Under the pieces are notes generated by a model. That model was not told the DNA's origin and searched no databases. It saw nothing but the letters and a program-made list of their open reading frames with translations. The translations under genes and the position numbers were made by a program. Positions 52,343-62,416 of a DNA stretch of 64,000 nucleotides are shown here, one piece after another. Source of the DNA: Campylobacteraceae bacterium (GTDB lineage: Bacteria > Campylobacterota > Campylobacteria > Campylobacterales > Campylobacteraceae); contig JAISAU010000003.1 of NCBI GenBank assembly GCA_031266555.1, positions 1 to 64,000 on the forward strand, written 5' to 3'. How positions within the stretch are numbered: the stretch's first letter is position 1; every line of letters begins with the position of its first letter.

Positions 52343-53101
52343 CTATGATCTCTTTGTCAAAACGCTTAAACCTTTTTCAAGAGGAAAATATTTAATATCC
52401 ATATCGTATTTATCAGCCCAAGTTTTGCATATCTCTTTCTCTTCGCCCCTGCTTGTATCGTCCAGCCAAACTTGAACGTTTGGGCTTAATTTATCGTAAA
52501 GAGCAGGCAAAGCGGGATATCTTGCATATTGACATGTAACGCCTGGAGGTCCGTCTACTATAAGCAGATCAATATCTTGTATATCTTCTATAAGTTTTTT
52601 TTGATACCAAAATACAGACTCTTTATCCTCGCACATATGCTCATCTTGCCAAAGCTCAAGCGGCACTATACGCAAATCCACAAATTTTTCCAATGACTCT
52701 TTTTTGATATTTTGTAACGTTTGTTCGCCAAATTGTTCCAAATGATCTATGGAATACAGCGTTCCAAAGCCATTTTGTTGCAACGCATCGCATATAACTA
52801 CAGTAGAGACTCCGCTTCCAAATTCCACTATCTTTTTTGGTTTCACGGACGCGATATATTCGTGCAACTTTAATAAAATATCAGGAGACATTGGCCAACC
52901 GCGAGTATGCGGCAAGGCATTTTTGAGCTTTAATCGCTTTGCCAACCAGTAAAAACTCTCGTTTTGGGCAAAATTTAGTTTTTCTACATGTTGAATTTGT
53001 GACAGTATCTTAGCTTGAATATCTTGCAGTTTTTTATCTTGTTTAGAAAAAAGCTCTTTTATAGTTTTTATTATATGTGTCTGATTTATATTGTACTTCA
53101 T
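52343..53101 (-). CDS. class I SAM-dependent methyltransferase
   Basis: This 252-residue protein has a 45-residue coiled coil (IIKTIKELFSKQDKKLQDIQ ... EKLNFAQN) followed by a Rossmann methyltransferase fold. Motif I is IVEFGSGVSTVVICDAL (about 92-108), an acidic loop TLYSIDHLEQFG follows, and IDLLIVDGPPG (about 176-186) is motif IV-like. It probably methylates a sugar of the surface polysaccharide. The first 47 codons plus about 55 bp of upstream DNA are duplicated at 55427-55616. Confidence 0.75.
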   Translation of the reverse strand: MKYNINQTHIIKTIKELFSKQDKKLQDIQAKILSQIQHVEKLNFAQNESFYWLAKRLKLKNALPHTRGWPMSPDILLKLHEYIASVKPKKIVEFGSGVSTVVICDALQQNGFGTLYSIDHLEQFGEQTLQNIKKESLEKFVDLRIVPLELWQDEHMCEDKESVFWYQKKLIEDIQDIDLLIVDGPPGVTCQYARYPALPALYDKLSPNVQVWLDDTSRGEEKEICKTWADKYDMDIKYFPLEKGLSVLTKRS

Positions 53102-53179
53102 ATCTTACCTCAAAAATTATATTCATCTTGGCAAATTATACAGCAATATGAACTGTGTATATTGCTAAGATGATAGAAT

Positions 53180-54046
53180 TTACTTATATCTATTATATAA
53201 ACCTTTTAAACTCTGATACTTAAAATAGAGGGTTTTTACAAAATCTTTATAAAAAATATTATGCTTGATAACAACATCTTTGACATTTGGATTGATATTA
53301 CTGTACATGTTGCTAAGATAATAAAATTTATTATAGTTATTGTATAAAACTTTTAAATCCTGACATTTAAAGTATATGATATCGCAAATACCGCTTCTTA
53401 TGGAGATTACCTTTTTGCAATTGATAGCAAGAGCTATTGCCTCTTCCGTTGTCATGGGAACATATATAGAGTTTTTGGGTTGATTATTTATATCTACTAT
53501 ATTACAAATGACTTTATAGCCATCATTAATTGCCCGCTCAATCTCTTTTTCCCATATTGTTTTATTAAACATCTTATTGGATGACGCTTCGGGACAAATA
53601 AGAACTATATTGTCAAGGCTGTTAATAGCTTCTATTTTTTTCTTGAATTCCTCAGATAACTTTGGATACCATATCGGTTGTTGAAATTTAGTATCTTCCG
53701 ATAAACCCAACAGTTTTATATATGCTTGCATAAAATTGTCGCTCTTTAGACAGTTTTCGCCGTTTTCGATATGAGAAAAATGTGCTAACGCTATTTTGCC
53801 TTTTTCAAAAGTAGTAGAATACTTTATAACTTTTAATTTAGCAGTATCACATACTGTATAGTCAGTAATACCATACATTTTCATGATAAATTCGTGAGAG
53901 GGTTTCATTAAAAAATGCGCTTTTCCACCATTTTTTTGTTCAAATGCTTCTTTAAAGGAGCATAAAAACATAGTATCGCCCAATCCATAAGGTGATAAAA
54001 TATAATATTTGTCATCTTCAAGCTTTATATCATCAATATCAATCAT
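53180..54046 (-). CDS. GT9/heptosyltransferase-like protein
   Basis: In this 288-residue protein YILSPYGLGDTMFLCSFKEA resembles the G-D-x-(I/L/M) N-terminal motif of family 9 transferases. DNIVLICPEASSNKMFNKTI corresponds to the nucleotide-binding strand, and the C-terminal MTTEEAIALAINCKKVISIR-SG is the usual E-x-x-x-L-I-x-x-C-x-x-x-I-(S/T)-x-x-S-G motif. The C-terminus has two similar aromatic segments (KCQDLKVLYNNYNKFYYLSN and KYQSLKGLYNRYK). The end of the upstream flavoprotein gene overlaps by four bases. Confidence 0.65.
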   Translation of the reverse strand: MIDIDDIKLEDDKYYILSPYGLGDTMFLCSFKEAFEQKNGGKAHFLMKPSHEFIMKMYGITDYTVCDTAKLKVIKYSTTFEKGKIALAHFSHIENGENCLKSDNFMQAYIKLLGLSEDTKFQQPIWYPKLSEEFKKKIEAINSLDNIVLICPEASSNKMFNKTIWEKEIERAINDGYKVICNIVDINNQPKNSIYVPMTTEEAIALAINCKKVISIRSGICDIIYFKCQDLKVLYNNYNKFYYLSNMYSNINPNVKDVVIKHNIFYKDFVKTLYFKYQSLKGLYNRYK

Positions 54047-55272
54047 GTAAAATCCCTAACAAATTTGATTGCTTCCATGATAGATACATCGGCATTTTGA
54101 TATTGGTGCTGCCCCCACCTGCCCACACCGAAAAGGTTTTTGCCTTTGTAGTATTCAAGTATATTTTTAATGGCGTCAGCATGAGATATAACAGGAATTG
54201 GGTAAGCCGCTTTTGTCTCAAAATGACAAATATTTCGACCTTGAAATGTTATTTTATCTTTGTTAAATCTGTCTATATTGGTTTCTATATAAATTCCGTT
54301 GTTTTTACTTGCAGGAGCAAAATTATGTATATAAAACTCTCTATGATGTTGTTCTGTTATATTTGGAATATATCTCCAGTGATAATTATGTGTGTATGTC
54401 TTTTCATAAAGAGATACGACTATTTTATTGTACTTAATCTTATCAAAATGCTTTTTTAGATGATGCGGTTCACCAAGAGATTTATAAAGATCGTTCCATG
54501 GAGTAGTATTTATTACATTCTTTGCTCTGTATTTGTCGTTAATTAGCCATGTTTTAGAGTTTTCATCAAAAACAAGCTTTTCCGCTTTAGTATCTGTTTT
54601 TATATATTGCAACTCATCTTCAGCTATAGCGTTAACTATACTTCCAAATCCACCATCTTTTGGATAGTAAAACTTTATGTGAGCGGGGTATTTATTGACA
54701 TCTTGAGTTTTTTCAAGGCAATACCTTATAACCTCTTCCACATTAACTCTTGGTATCTTATAGAGCCAATCTATATCCATTTCAGCAGGTTCTACTCCCC
54801 AAAGCTTAATATTGTATGGAATCATATAATTATCACATATTTTGTTTCCAAGTTTCCATCTTATCCACTGCTCATAATTTTTTGGTTCTTTTACCCCAAG
54901 CGCCTCTTCATTTCTTACGACAGATATGATGTATTCTATCTGCTTTTCAATGGGTAATTGCCATATATTGGACTCTATAGGGTAGTCTATATCCGTATTT
55001 TCTATATTTATCTTGGATACTCTTTGAAAATAGTTAAAATCTTTTTTGGGTAAATATTTGAAGATATATTGATAGACTTCATCATATTTTGTACCGAAAA
55101 AATGCCCTCCTCCGATATCAAGAATATGCCCGTTGATCACTTTTGTTTTGCATAGTCCCCCTATCTCACTTTCAGCCTCTAAAACCAAAATATTAGGAAA
55201 TTTTTCTCTTAAAAGTTTGCATAAAGTTATACCTGTAACTCCAGCGCCAATAATAATAAAATCATGTAACAA
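54043..55272 (-). CDS. FAD-dependent oxidoreductase, UDP-galactopyranose-mutase-like
   Basis: The 409-residue flavoprotein has the dinucleotide-binding motif FIIIGAGVTGITLCKLL (about 5-21), ILVLEAESEIGGLCKT with its FAD-ribose Glu, and DIGGGHFFGTKYDEVYQYI. C-terminal EYYKGKNLFGVGRWGQHQYQ ... SIMEAIKF is the conserved FAD-contact tail. The layout resembles UDP-galactopyranose mutases and related capsule-locus proteins, but it is clearly distinct from the short Campylobacter Glf I know, so the sugar product is uncertain. Confidence 0.7.
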   Translation of the reverse strand: MLHDFIIIGAGVTGITLCKLLREKFPNILVLEAESEIGGLCKTKVINGHILDIGGGHFFGTKYDEVYQYIFKYLPKKDFNYFQRVSKINIENTDIDYPIESNIWQLPIEKQIEYIISVVRNEEALGVKEPKNYEQWIRWKLGNKICDNYMIPYNIKLWGVEPAEMDIDWLYKIPRVNVEEVIRYCLEKTQDVNKYPAHIKFYYPKDGGFGSIVNAIAEDELQYIKTDTKAEKLVFDENSKTWLINDKYRAKNVINTTPWNDLYKSLGEPHHLKKHFDKIKYNKIVVSLYEKTYTHNYHWRYIPNITEQHHREFYIHNFAPASKNNGIYIETNIDRFNKDKITFQGRNICHFETKAAYPIPVISHADAIKNILEYYKGKNLFGVGRWGQHQYQNADVSIMEAIKFVRDFT

Positions 55273-55300
55273 ATCGGATCCTTATAAATAAATTGTCTTT

Positions 55301-55560
55301 TTAATTTTCATACAAAATCTTTTTTACCAAATCTTGTCTTTCATGAAGTGTTTTCGCGAACCCGCCAAAGCCTGAAATTCCTGTTCCGCTAAGCGTATGC
55401 AGGCTTTCTTCACATGGCAATTTTGAGCAAAATTTAGTTTTTCTATATGTTGGATTTGCGACAGTATCTTAGCTTGAATATCTTGAAGCTTTTTATCTTG
55501 TTTAGCAAAAAGTTTTTCTATACTTTTTAATACATGTGTTTGATTTATATTGTACTTCAT
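55301..55560 (-). pseudogene. chimeric remnant: methyltransferase 5' end fused to glycosyltransferase 3' end
   Basis: From ATG 55560, 47 codons (KSIEKLFAKQDKKLQDIQAK ... EKLNFAQN) repeat the start of the methyltransferase at 53101. At about 55420-55424 the sequence switches. In a different frame the rest reads LPCEESLHTLSGTGISGFGG and FAKTLHERQDLVKKILYEN, the C-terminus of a relative of the glycosyltransferase at 55661-56955 (SGFSKLAKALHERQDLVKKI). The join is out of frame, so the locus is a deletion scar and can make only a nonsense-tailed 78-residue peptide. Confidence 0.75.
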
Positions 55561-55616
55561 ATCTTACCTCAAAAATTATATTCATCTTGGCAAATTATAC
55601 AGCAATATGAAAAATA
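55427..55616. repeat. duplicate of the methyltransferase 5' region
   Basis: About 190 bp are roughly 90 percent identical to 52968-53157, including a stretch of about 58 bp upstream of the ATG that appears identical. A second duplicated block pairs 55301-55420 with 55661-55780. Both are direct repeats and could recombine to delete the genes between them. Confidence 0.8.
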
Positions 55617-55660
55617 TATGTTTTTTAAGTTATAAAATACGGCATACAAATTTATATTTG

Positions 55661-56955
55661 TTATTCTCCATACAAAATCTTTTTGACCAAATCTTGTCTT
55701 TCATGAAGCGCTTTCGCAAGTTTGCTAAAGCCTGAAGTTGCTGTTCCTTTTAATGTATATGAATGATGTGCATCTGGCAATAGTGTTGAAAAATAAAGAT
55801 TTTTCCCACTTGCTAATATAAAAAGATCGGCAAGAGCATTTAGGGAAGTTCTGTGACTACATAAAGTCTATCACCAAAGAAAGATTTGGCATATATCTGA
55901 CACTGCAAGTCGTCTGTGCAAAGGACTATTCTTCTTGCAAGCTTGTCTTTTATGCTTTCAAAAAATGCTTTGTAGTCAGTTTTATAATCCGTATTTCTCA
56001 CATGCATAGCGTCATACTCTCCAAATTTCTCAAGTATGCCAACTATATAAATCCTAATCTTTTCATTTAATCTCAACCATTCGAAAATGTCTGCGCCAAA
56101 TCCGCCACCGCACTGCTCGTGTACCAATATATCCTCTTCATAAGGCTTTGAAAAATCAAATGTTATTAACTCATTTGCTACAGCATAAACATATTGTCTT
56201 TTTTCGCCTGACCACTTTGCTTCATAGTTTATTACATCATTTTTTAAACAAGCAGGATAGCAATTAAAGTAATATTGTGAAAAATCATCAAATCCTTCAA
56301 GGTACACGCCTTCAGGAGATATAAAATAATTGCTAAAACTATCCAAAAATCCACCCCTTAAGCCATCGATATATAGTTTTCTATCATAAGTTAACGCATA
56401 TTTTCTACATTTTTGCATCTGCACAAACATATCATTTAATCCCCCACATGGTCTGCAAAAAACTATCTTTTTATTTAAATAAGGTTTTTCCTCTTTCTTC
56501 ACAGCTAACACATTAACTTTTGATAGATGAAAATAGTCACTAAGTTGTAAAGTTATTTTTATGCGTTCTATTTTTTGGGGTATTTATATGAAAGTATTAA
56601 AGGTAAACCATTTGGTTCTGCATAAAACAGCAACTCTCCTTGATATATCTTGATATATTCTTTGCCATCAAATACATCTACTTTTAGTTTACGACATCTT
56701 TCTTGACACATATCTTTTCTATTATGCAAGATGATATATTCTACAAATCTTGGTTTATCAAGAGTGAGCTCCCACCAAGGATTTTGCTCTTTATCAGTGT
56801 GGAAGGCGAAGTTTACCCCCCCCCATATTTGTCACCGCTCTTTGAGCGTCATTTGGTTTTGACCATTGAGATAGTGAACTTTGAGTTGCTTTGCCAAATG
56901 GGGCAATATCTGTTAAATTTTCTGATTCACAGAGGATTTTTACGATATTTATCAT
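55661..56955 (-). pseudogene. phase-variable lectin-domain glycosyltransferase, frame off
   Basis: ATG 56955 (AAAGGAG upstream) opens MINIVKILCESENLTDIAPF ... ALS-type lectin sequence leading to a G9 tract. One G fewer joins it to VNFAFHTDKEQNPWWELTLD and the fucolectin/discoidin-like RFVEYIILHNRKDMCQERCR. A 1-base loss in an A-run near 56583 and another in a C-run near 55842 break the rest: FCRPCGGLNDMFVQMQKCRK, DAMHVRNTDYKTDYKAFFES (glycosyltransferase domain) and a tail ending ILYGE at 55661. The repaired protein of about 430 residues resembles poly-G-regulated capsule transferases of Campylobacter. Confidence 0.7.
56816..56824. repeat. poly-G/C9 contingency tract
   Basis: Nine C on the plus strand (nine G on the coding strand) about 45 codons into the gene starting at 56955. 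Eight or eleven G would place the downstream frame in register with the start; nine puts it out of frame. Confidence 0.85.
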
Positions 56956-57340
56956 GAATATAGCTCCTTTGAATTATGAACTTTGCGCTTGTTTTGCAAG
57001 CAGTCCGTTATTTACCGCAATATCTAATACTCTTTTGTCTTACAAAGTCAGCAAGTAAAGTCTGTATCATTGCGATGGACGTAGCATAAATCATCATATA
57101 ATTTTTGCCTCTTAAACATTGGATAAAGCTTATATATCAAATCTTTATCACAATCTTTTCTCAAAATAATATTAACGGCTATATCATTTCCGATAGAAAT
57201 AATATCGTATATGCTATTTTCATATCTAGATATCTATGACCATTGCTCTATTGTTTCATACTCGTAAATTGTATTTAAACTGTGTATTTGCTAATACATT
57301 ATTTTTTTAAAGCGTCTTTTATAAAAGATAACATCATTTC
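56956..57340. other. gene-poor segment with possible minus-strand remnants
   Basis: No intact gene. On the minus strand a short frame reads IISIGNDIAVNIILRKDCDK then LYPMFKRQKLYDDLCYVHRN before a stop, and an overlapping frame reads QTLLADFVRQKSIRYCGK. These look like pieces of a decayed capsule-locus gene that I cannot identify. The ribosome-binding site of the gene starting at 56955 lies at the left end. Confidence 0.35.
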
Positions 57341-58363
57341 CTATGATAGCTCCGTTTTTATATCGTCCAATAAACTTGCAGACCAACAACTCTCCGTTGC
57401 AAGCAAATAACTCACTTTTGCTTTTTCGATTAATTCATCTTTGCTCATTTTATGAAGTTTGGCACAGATATCGTTTTCATCGGTATATGAAAACGTATGA
57501 TAGCGGTCTTCTGATACTATTGTAGGAACATTTGAAGCAACTATAATCATACCGTAACTTAAATACAATTTAAGTGTGCCTGAAGTTAATATCTTACCGT
57601 AAGAGAGAATTCCTACATCGTACTCGGAGCATAACTGATGAATTTCTATTTCGGTTAGTCGCCTAAGAATTGTTTTAGCTCCGATATCACTGCATTTATG
57701 AGCGATATCTGTTTTTAACTCATCACTATCAGGGTTGCCAGCAATCATAACTTCAATATCAAATTCTCTAAATTGCTTTGCAAGACTTAAGATATTGTTT
57801 ATATCTTTATATTTTCTAAGCATGCCCATAAATAAGACTTTTATTTTTGAATTTTTAAGTTTTTCTATTCTCTCATTAATATCAAATTTTCCATAGTACC
57901 CTAAATAACTGCCGTGTCTATGAATTCTGATTTTATCTATTTTTAGAGGCAGGTAATTTAACTCCTTGACATGACTAGCACAATGCAAATATATCCTGTC
58001 AGCTATAAAACATAAAAAGTGACGTACTCTTAAATCCTGCTCCCTAAATCTATTTTCGTGAGGAAGGTGATTGTGTATAGTCCAAATAACAAACCCGTCC
58101 AACTGCTTAAAACTGCGTATAAGACGAATGAAATCATTTATCGCATTCCATGCATCTTCATCTGTTTTGCAAGTTTTAAACATTGCATTGAGCCAATGCA
58201 TATGAAAAACTGTTTTGTTGTTTTGTTTAAGAGTAGAAATAGCTTCGTCTATATAGCCTGCTTTTACACTCCATCCTTTATTAATATAGGCACTGTATAG
58301 TAGCTTTTGGTATGGATTGCCACTGCTATAGTCGGGATAGAATAGGATGTGGGTTTTATTCAT
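57341..58363 (-). CDS. GT-B fold glycosyltransferase (family 4-like)
   Basis: This 340-residue protein has an N-terminal Rossmann half with ILFYPDYSSGNPYQKLLYSA and FVIWTIHNHLPHENRFREQD, and a C-terminal half with IKVLFMGMLRKYKDINNILS, VMIAGNPDSDELKTDI and the donor-binding CSEYDVGILSYGKILTSGTL (E/Y-x-x-x-x-x-x-S-G-T-x-K pattern). Likely transfers a sugar in capsule assembly. It overlaps the upstream glycosyltransferase by four bases. Intact. Confidence 0.78.
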   Translation of the reverse strand: MNKTHILFYPDYSSGNPYQKLLYSAYINKGWSVKAGYIDEAISTLKQNNKTVFHMHWLNAMFKTCKTDEDAWNAINDFIRLIRSFKQLDGFVIWTIHNHLPHENRFREQDLRVRHFLCFIADRIYLHCASHVKELNYLPLKIDKIRIHRHGSYLGYYGKFDINERIEKLKNSKIKVLFMGMLRKYKDINNILSLAKQFREFDIEVMIAGNPDSDELKTDIAHKCSDIGAKTILRRLTEIEIHQLCSEYDVGILSYGKILTSGTLKLYLSYGMIIVASNVPTIVSEDRYHTFSYTDENDICAKLHKMSKDELIEKAKVSYLLATESCWSASLLDDIKTELS

Positions 58364-61300
58364 GCTTTTGCACTCATGTAATTATCAAAATCCAATTTTT
58401 CAATAGATAAAAAATCTTCAGTTAAATATTTTTTTACATTTTTATCAATATTTTTCAAGTGAGCTTTTAGTTCTGATTTGATAATCAAATATACTCTCAA
58501 AGCATCATTGCGCAAATATTTTTTTACATGCATAAGAAATCTAAATTTATATGTTTCATCTTGCAAAAACAAAATGTATCTTGATGTTTGCGTTTTAAAT
58601 AGATTGCTTGATTCATAAAAACCGCACAAACTACTTATATGTTGCTCAACTAAATCAGGAATGATGCTCAAATCTTTCTCTATCAAAGCAAATGTAGATT
58701 CTTCACGCTTTTCATAAAAGTATTTAGCTTCCTTACAGACCATTGCCGACTTGCAACGTGTTAATATCATATTTGCAAAAATACCATCTTGTTCACTTCT
58801 TATTGAAGGTTGGCGTATCAAAAAAGGCTTCTCAACTATAGAACGCTTTACAAAACAACACCATCCACTAAGTGCAGAGATATAATTTATCGGTCTATTT
58901 GATAAATAGGGACAGTCTGGGGAACAAATATCAAGATTATGTTCAAAACATTGTCTATACATGAAAAATATACTATCTTGTCCTATATAATCATTACTGT
59001 CCACAAAATATAAATACTCTCCGCTTGCTATATCCATTCCTCTATTTCTGGCAACTCCTTGACCACTGTTAACTTGATTGATTACCTTTACCCTTTTATC
59101 AGACTTTGCAATTTCTTCAACAATTAAACGTGTAGAATCAGTAGAACCGTCGTTAATGACAATTACTTCAATTTGTTGCAGTTTATCAGATAGTAGCTTT
59201 TGATACATCTATAAATATATTTTTCAGTATTGTATGCCGCTATAATAATGCTAACCATAATATTATTAGTCGTTTTTAAATCGATGTCAGTTTTTGGCAT
59301 TTTATATTTTATTAACTCTCCGATTGTGCACCAAATTATTTCATGTGCCCTTTTTTGTTTTTCTTGAATAGCATTATAAATATCTATACTTTGATGTCTC
59401 AAATATTCAACTGTTCTTTGTTTAGTTGCAATATCGGAGTTTATCCACTTTGCTAAATATTTTGCCATTCGTTCAATGTTGTAGAATTGATGCCATATGC
59501 TACTAACGGGGGTATCATTTGTAGAATATTTAGTTGCGGCAAAAGGTTTTAGGTTTTCAATGGCTTCTATTGTTTTAATCTTAAGTCCTGTTCCTTCTAT
59601 CATTGGAATAAGCACAATATCAATGTTTTTATAAAAATCAGCAGTATTTTCTATGTAACCTTTTTTGTAGATTTTTAAATTATCATAATTTTCTACATAA
59701 GAACAAACACTTCCACCTATATTGATAAAAAACTTGGAAGAATGTGGTCCCATTTTTGATAATTCGTATAAAAATTTATTAATTGACACTCTGTTTAAAG
59801 CATTGGAAGATGCCAAATAACCAAATGCAATTTCCGAAGCTACTTTTTTTTGATTTTGCAACATATGTGTCGCAATGGGATTAACGCCAGAGCCGCAATA
59901 TAATACTTTTGAGTTTGAATTTCTGACTAAATTTTCAAAATATTTACAATCATCTGCTGTGATTCCAAGAATTATATCAGCCCTTATCGCTCCTTTAGCC
60001 TCTTCATCTGAACGGGTAAAATACCATTGTTTTTCTATTCCTTATTTTTCCAATAAGAAATCTCTATTTGAAAATATATCGTGTGTATCTAGAACTTTTA
60101 CAACGTCAGTATCGAAAATCTCAAATATTTTAGACATCCAAACATATTCGACAAATACAACGTTATACTTTTTAGCAATACGTTTTTCACGAACAAATGC
60201 CATAAATTCCGATGATACCCAATCATCAATACCATAATAATCGCCATACGTCATATCTTTTTTGGTTGGCTGTGGAAAATAAAAAAATTGATTAAATTTT
60301 TTCTTTAGTTGCTTATGATATTGCATGGCCTCTTTTTCCCAGCCATACAAAATAAAATCTATAAAAGCTTCGTTTTTTTCAGCTGCTTCTATCATATATT
60401 TTAAATGTCTGCGATTTCCAGAATTGGTTGGAAATAATGGCGTTGGAGAAATCCATAATATGTTAATTTTTGTCACAATAAGTCCATCTCTAAATTCTCT
60501 CACATCTTTTAAAATTGCTTTTGGCAGTGTCAAAATATTTTTATGATTCAGCCAAGTTCGTCCAAGTCTATACGAGAGATGTTTTTGGGTTTTGTAACCT
60601 TCTTCAGCATCCGCGTAATCTTCCAACGGTGAAAAATTCTCATCGCTTTTCCACTCTTTTTGCATTTTTTTAACTGCAAATAAAAGTGTAAGTTTGCCTT
60701 TGTACTTCCAATGCTCTATCATCAAACCGCCTATACGGTATTCAAGAGTGTTTTTCACTCTCTCTTTTGCGCCGTAAAGTTTGGGCTTAATTTGCTTGAT
60801 GCTTTTTTTTAACTCTTGATTTTCAAGATAATATTTTTCCAATTCTTCTTGAACTTGATGAAGCTGCGAGAGCAGCATATCGTTTTCTTGCTCAAACTCA
60901 TTATTTTGAGGAGTAGATATTGCTTGTAATTCTCTGTTTTTAGCTTCCAACTCTTTGGCTTGGCTTTCTTTGTTCGCCGCTATTTTTTTAGATTCTTCCA
61001 ACTGTTTTTTGAGCTGTTCTAACTGTTCAAATCTCTCTTTGGCTAAATTCTCTACCTGTTTAATATTTTGACTTAATTTTGCTTCTTGTTTCTCCGCATT
61101 GTCCGCTTTTTTGCTATGTTCATTAATCTTGCTTTGTAAACTTTCTAACTGTTTAACTTGCTCTTGTTTTAAAAACTCTATACGGTTTTCAGCCTCTTTA
61201 CATGTAGCTTTGGTTCTACTTATCTCATTCTCTAAAGAACAAACCGTATCTTGCGCATTTTGTTCGGTACGATTTAATTGTTCCGTTAAAGTTTGTATCT

Positions 61301-62235
61301 GCTCTGATTGTGTTTGCGTTTTGTAAATCTGCTCTACCATCGCTTGCCATGCGTCTATAGCCGCTATGCCTTCAACGCCTTCGTTAATCAATGGCAGATT
61401 CGCGCTCTCTTGAAGCTCTTTATAAACTTTTTGCGCTTGTTTATTGCTGTGTGTCAAAGCTTTGGCTATATAACGCGAAAGAGAATTGTCGTTTGGATTA
61501 TCTGCATAGGAAAGTATAGCTTTGGAAGAGGCGATAGCGACTTCTGCCGTCTGCTGATTTTGTTCTTCATCATATTTGCTGGTTTTTCCGCTTTTTGCCG
61601 TTCTTTTTGAGTTATCTTCTTGACATGATATTTCAGTGCCTTTCCACAATATCTTATCCGGAAATTTCAAACTTTTGCCGATGCGAACTTTTAGCTGCTG
61701 TATATAGCTTGCTGCCGATAAACGAACTTGCTGCGCATGTACTAAAAAACAACGATCTTGATTTTTTCTATAAAAGTTTAAAAGCTCGGTATTGTACGCG
61801 CTCCAAGCTTTTAATCTATCTCTAGCGTAATTTTCTTCCGATGAGTATGAACTTATATCATATCGTGTAAAAACAGACTCGGGTTTATCATAAACAAGTA
61901 TAAAAGCTATCTTAGGATCTACCGACTTCCAAAAGTCTAATAAATATATAGCGTTCGGATCAGACCAACCCCAAAACAGTTGATCTATATTTGCCAGCAT
62001 TAAATCCAGCACCATACTGTGCCAAATAGCGCCTACTTCTATCTGTTCTATATCATTGTAATATTCGGATAGTAATTGCCCCCCCGCATGCTTTGCAAAG
62101 AGTATGCGTTATCTGCTGCGGAGTGAAATCCTCGCGAATAGATTGATTGGCATAAGCCATACCGCACATCCGCAATAACTCTTCAATTTCCTCGTAAGCA
62201 GAATATGGATGTCCAACTATGATAGCTTTATTCAT
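58360..62235 (-). pseudogene. large sulfotransferase/coiled-coil/double glycosyltransferase gene, interrupted
   Basis: ATG 62235 starts MNKAIIVGHPYSAYEEIEEL, a sulfotransferase-family N-terminus. A G7 tract (62079-62085) shifts the frame; the other frame continues as FWGWSDPNAIYLLDFWKSVD. Next come a long coiled coil (roughly 60800-61350), then a GT-B N-half (INILWISPTPLFPTNSGNRR). TAA at 60042-60044 interrupts in frame, and GIEKQWYFTRSDEEAKGAIR continues the same domain to its C-half (VLIPMIEGTGLKIKTIEAIE). A GT2 domain follows (VSIIIAAYNTEKYIYRC), broken by a 1-base loss near 59196, then IEVIVINDGSTDSTR to 58360. The whole would encode about 1290 residues. Confidence 0.7.
62079..62085. repeat. 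poly-G/C7 tract
   Basis: Seven C on the plus strand (G7 on the coding strand), 52 codons into the large gene. Six or nine G would keep KACGG in frame with QLLSEYYNDIEQIEVGAIWH; seven sends translation to a stop eight codons later. Confidence 0.8.
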
Positions 62236-62374
62236 TTCAGAAATTTCAACCTAAAACTTTTATTTTTTTAAACCGTAATTATAGATTTTCAATGCTTATT
62301 AAGTTATAAAATAGTTTAATCCGCATCTGAAAATAGATTAAGTATTTTTATTCTCTATAAAAAATTAGAAACTA

Positions 62375-62383
62375 TGATAAAAT
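62375..62383 (+). promoter_or_regulatory. extended -10 promoter for kpsMT
   Basis: TGATAAAAT fits TGn plus TAAAAT, 34 bases before the kpsM ATG. The 62236-62416 gap also contains the divergent start of the large glycosyltransferase gene. Confidence 0.45.
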
Positions 62384-62416
62384 AGAGTTAATCAATATCA
62401 GTTTGGATATAACATA

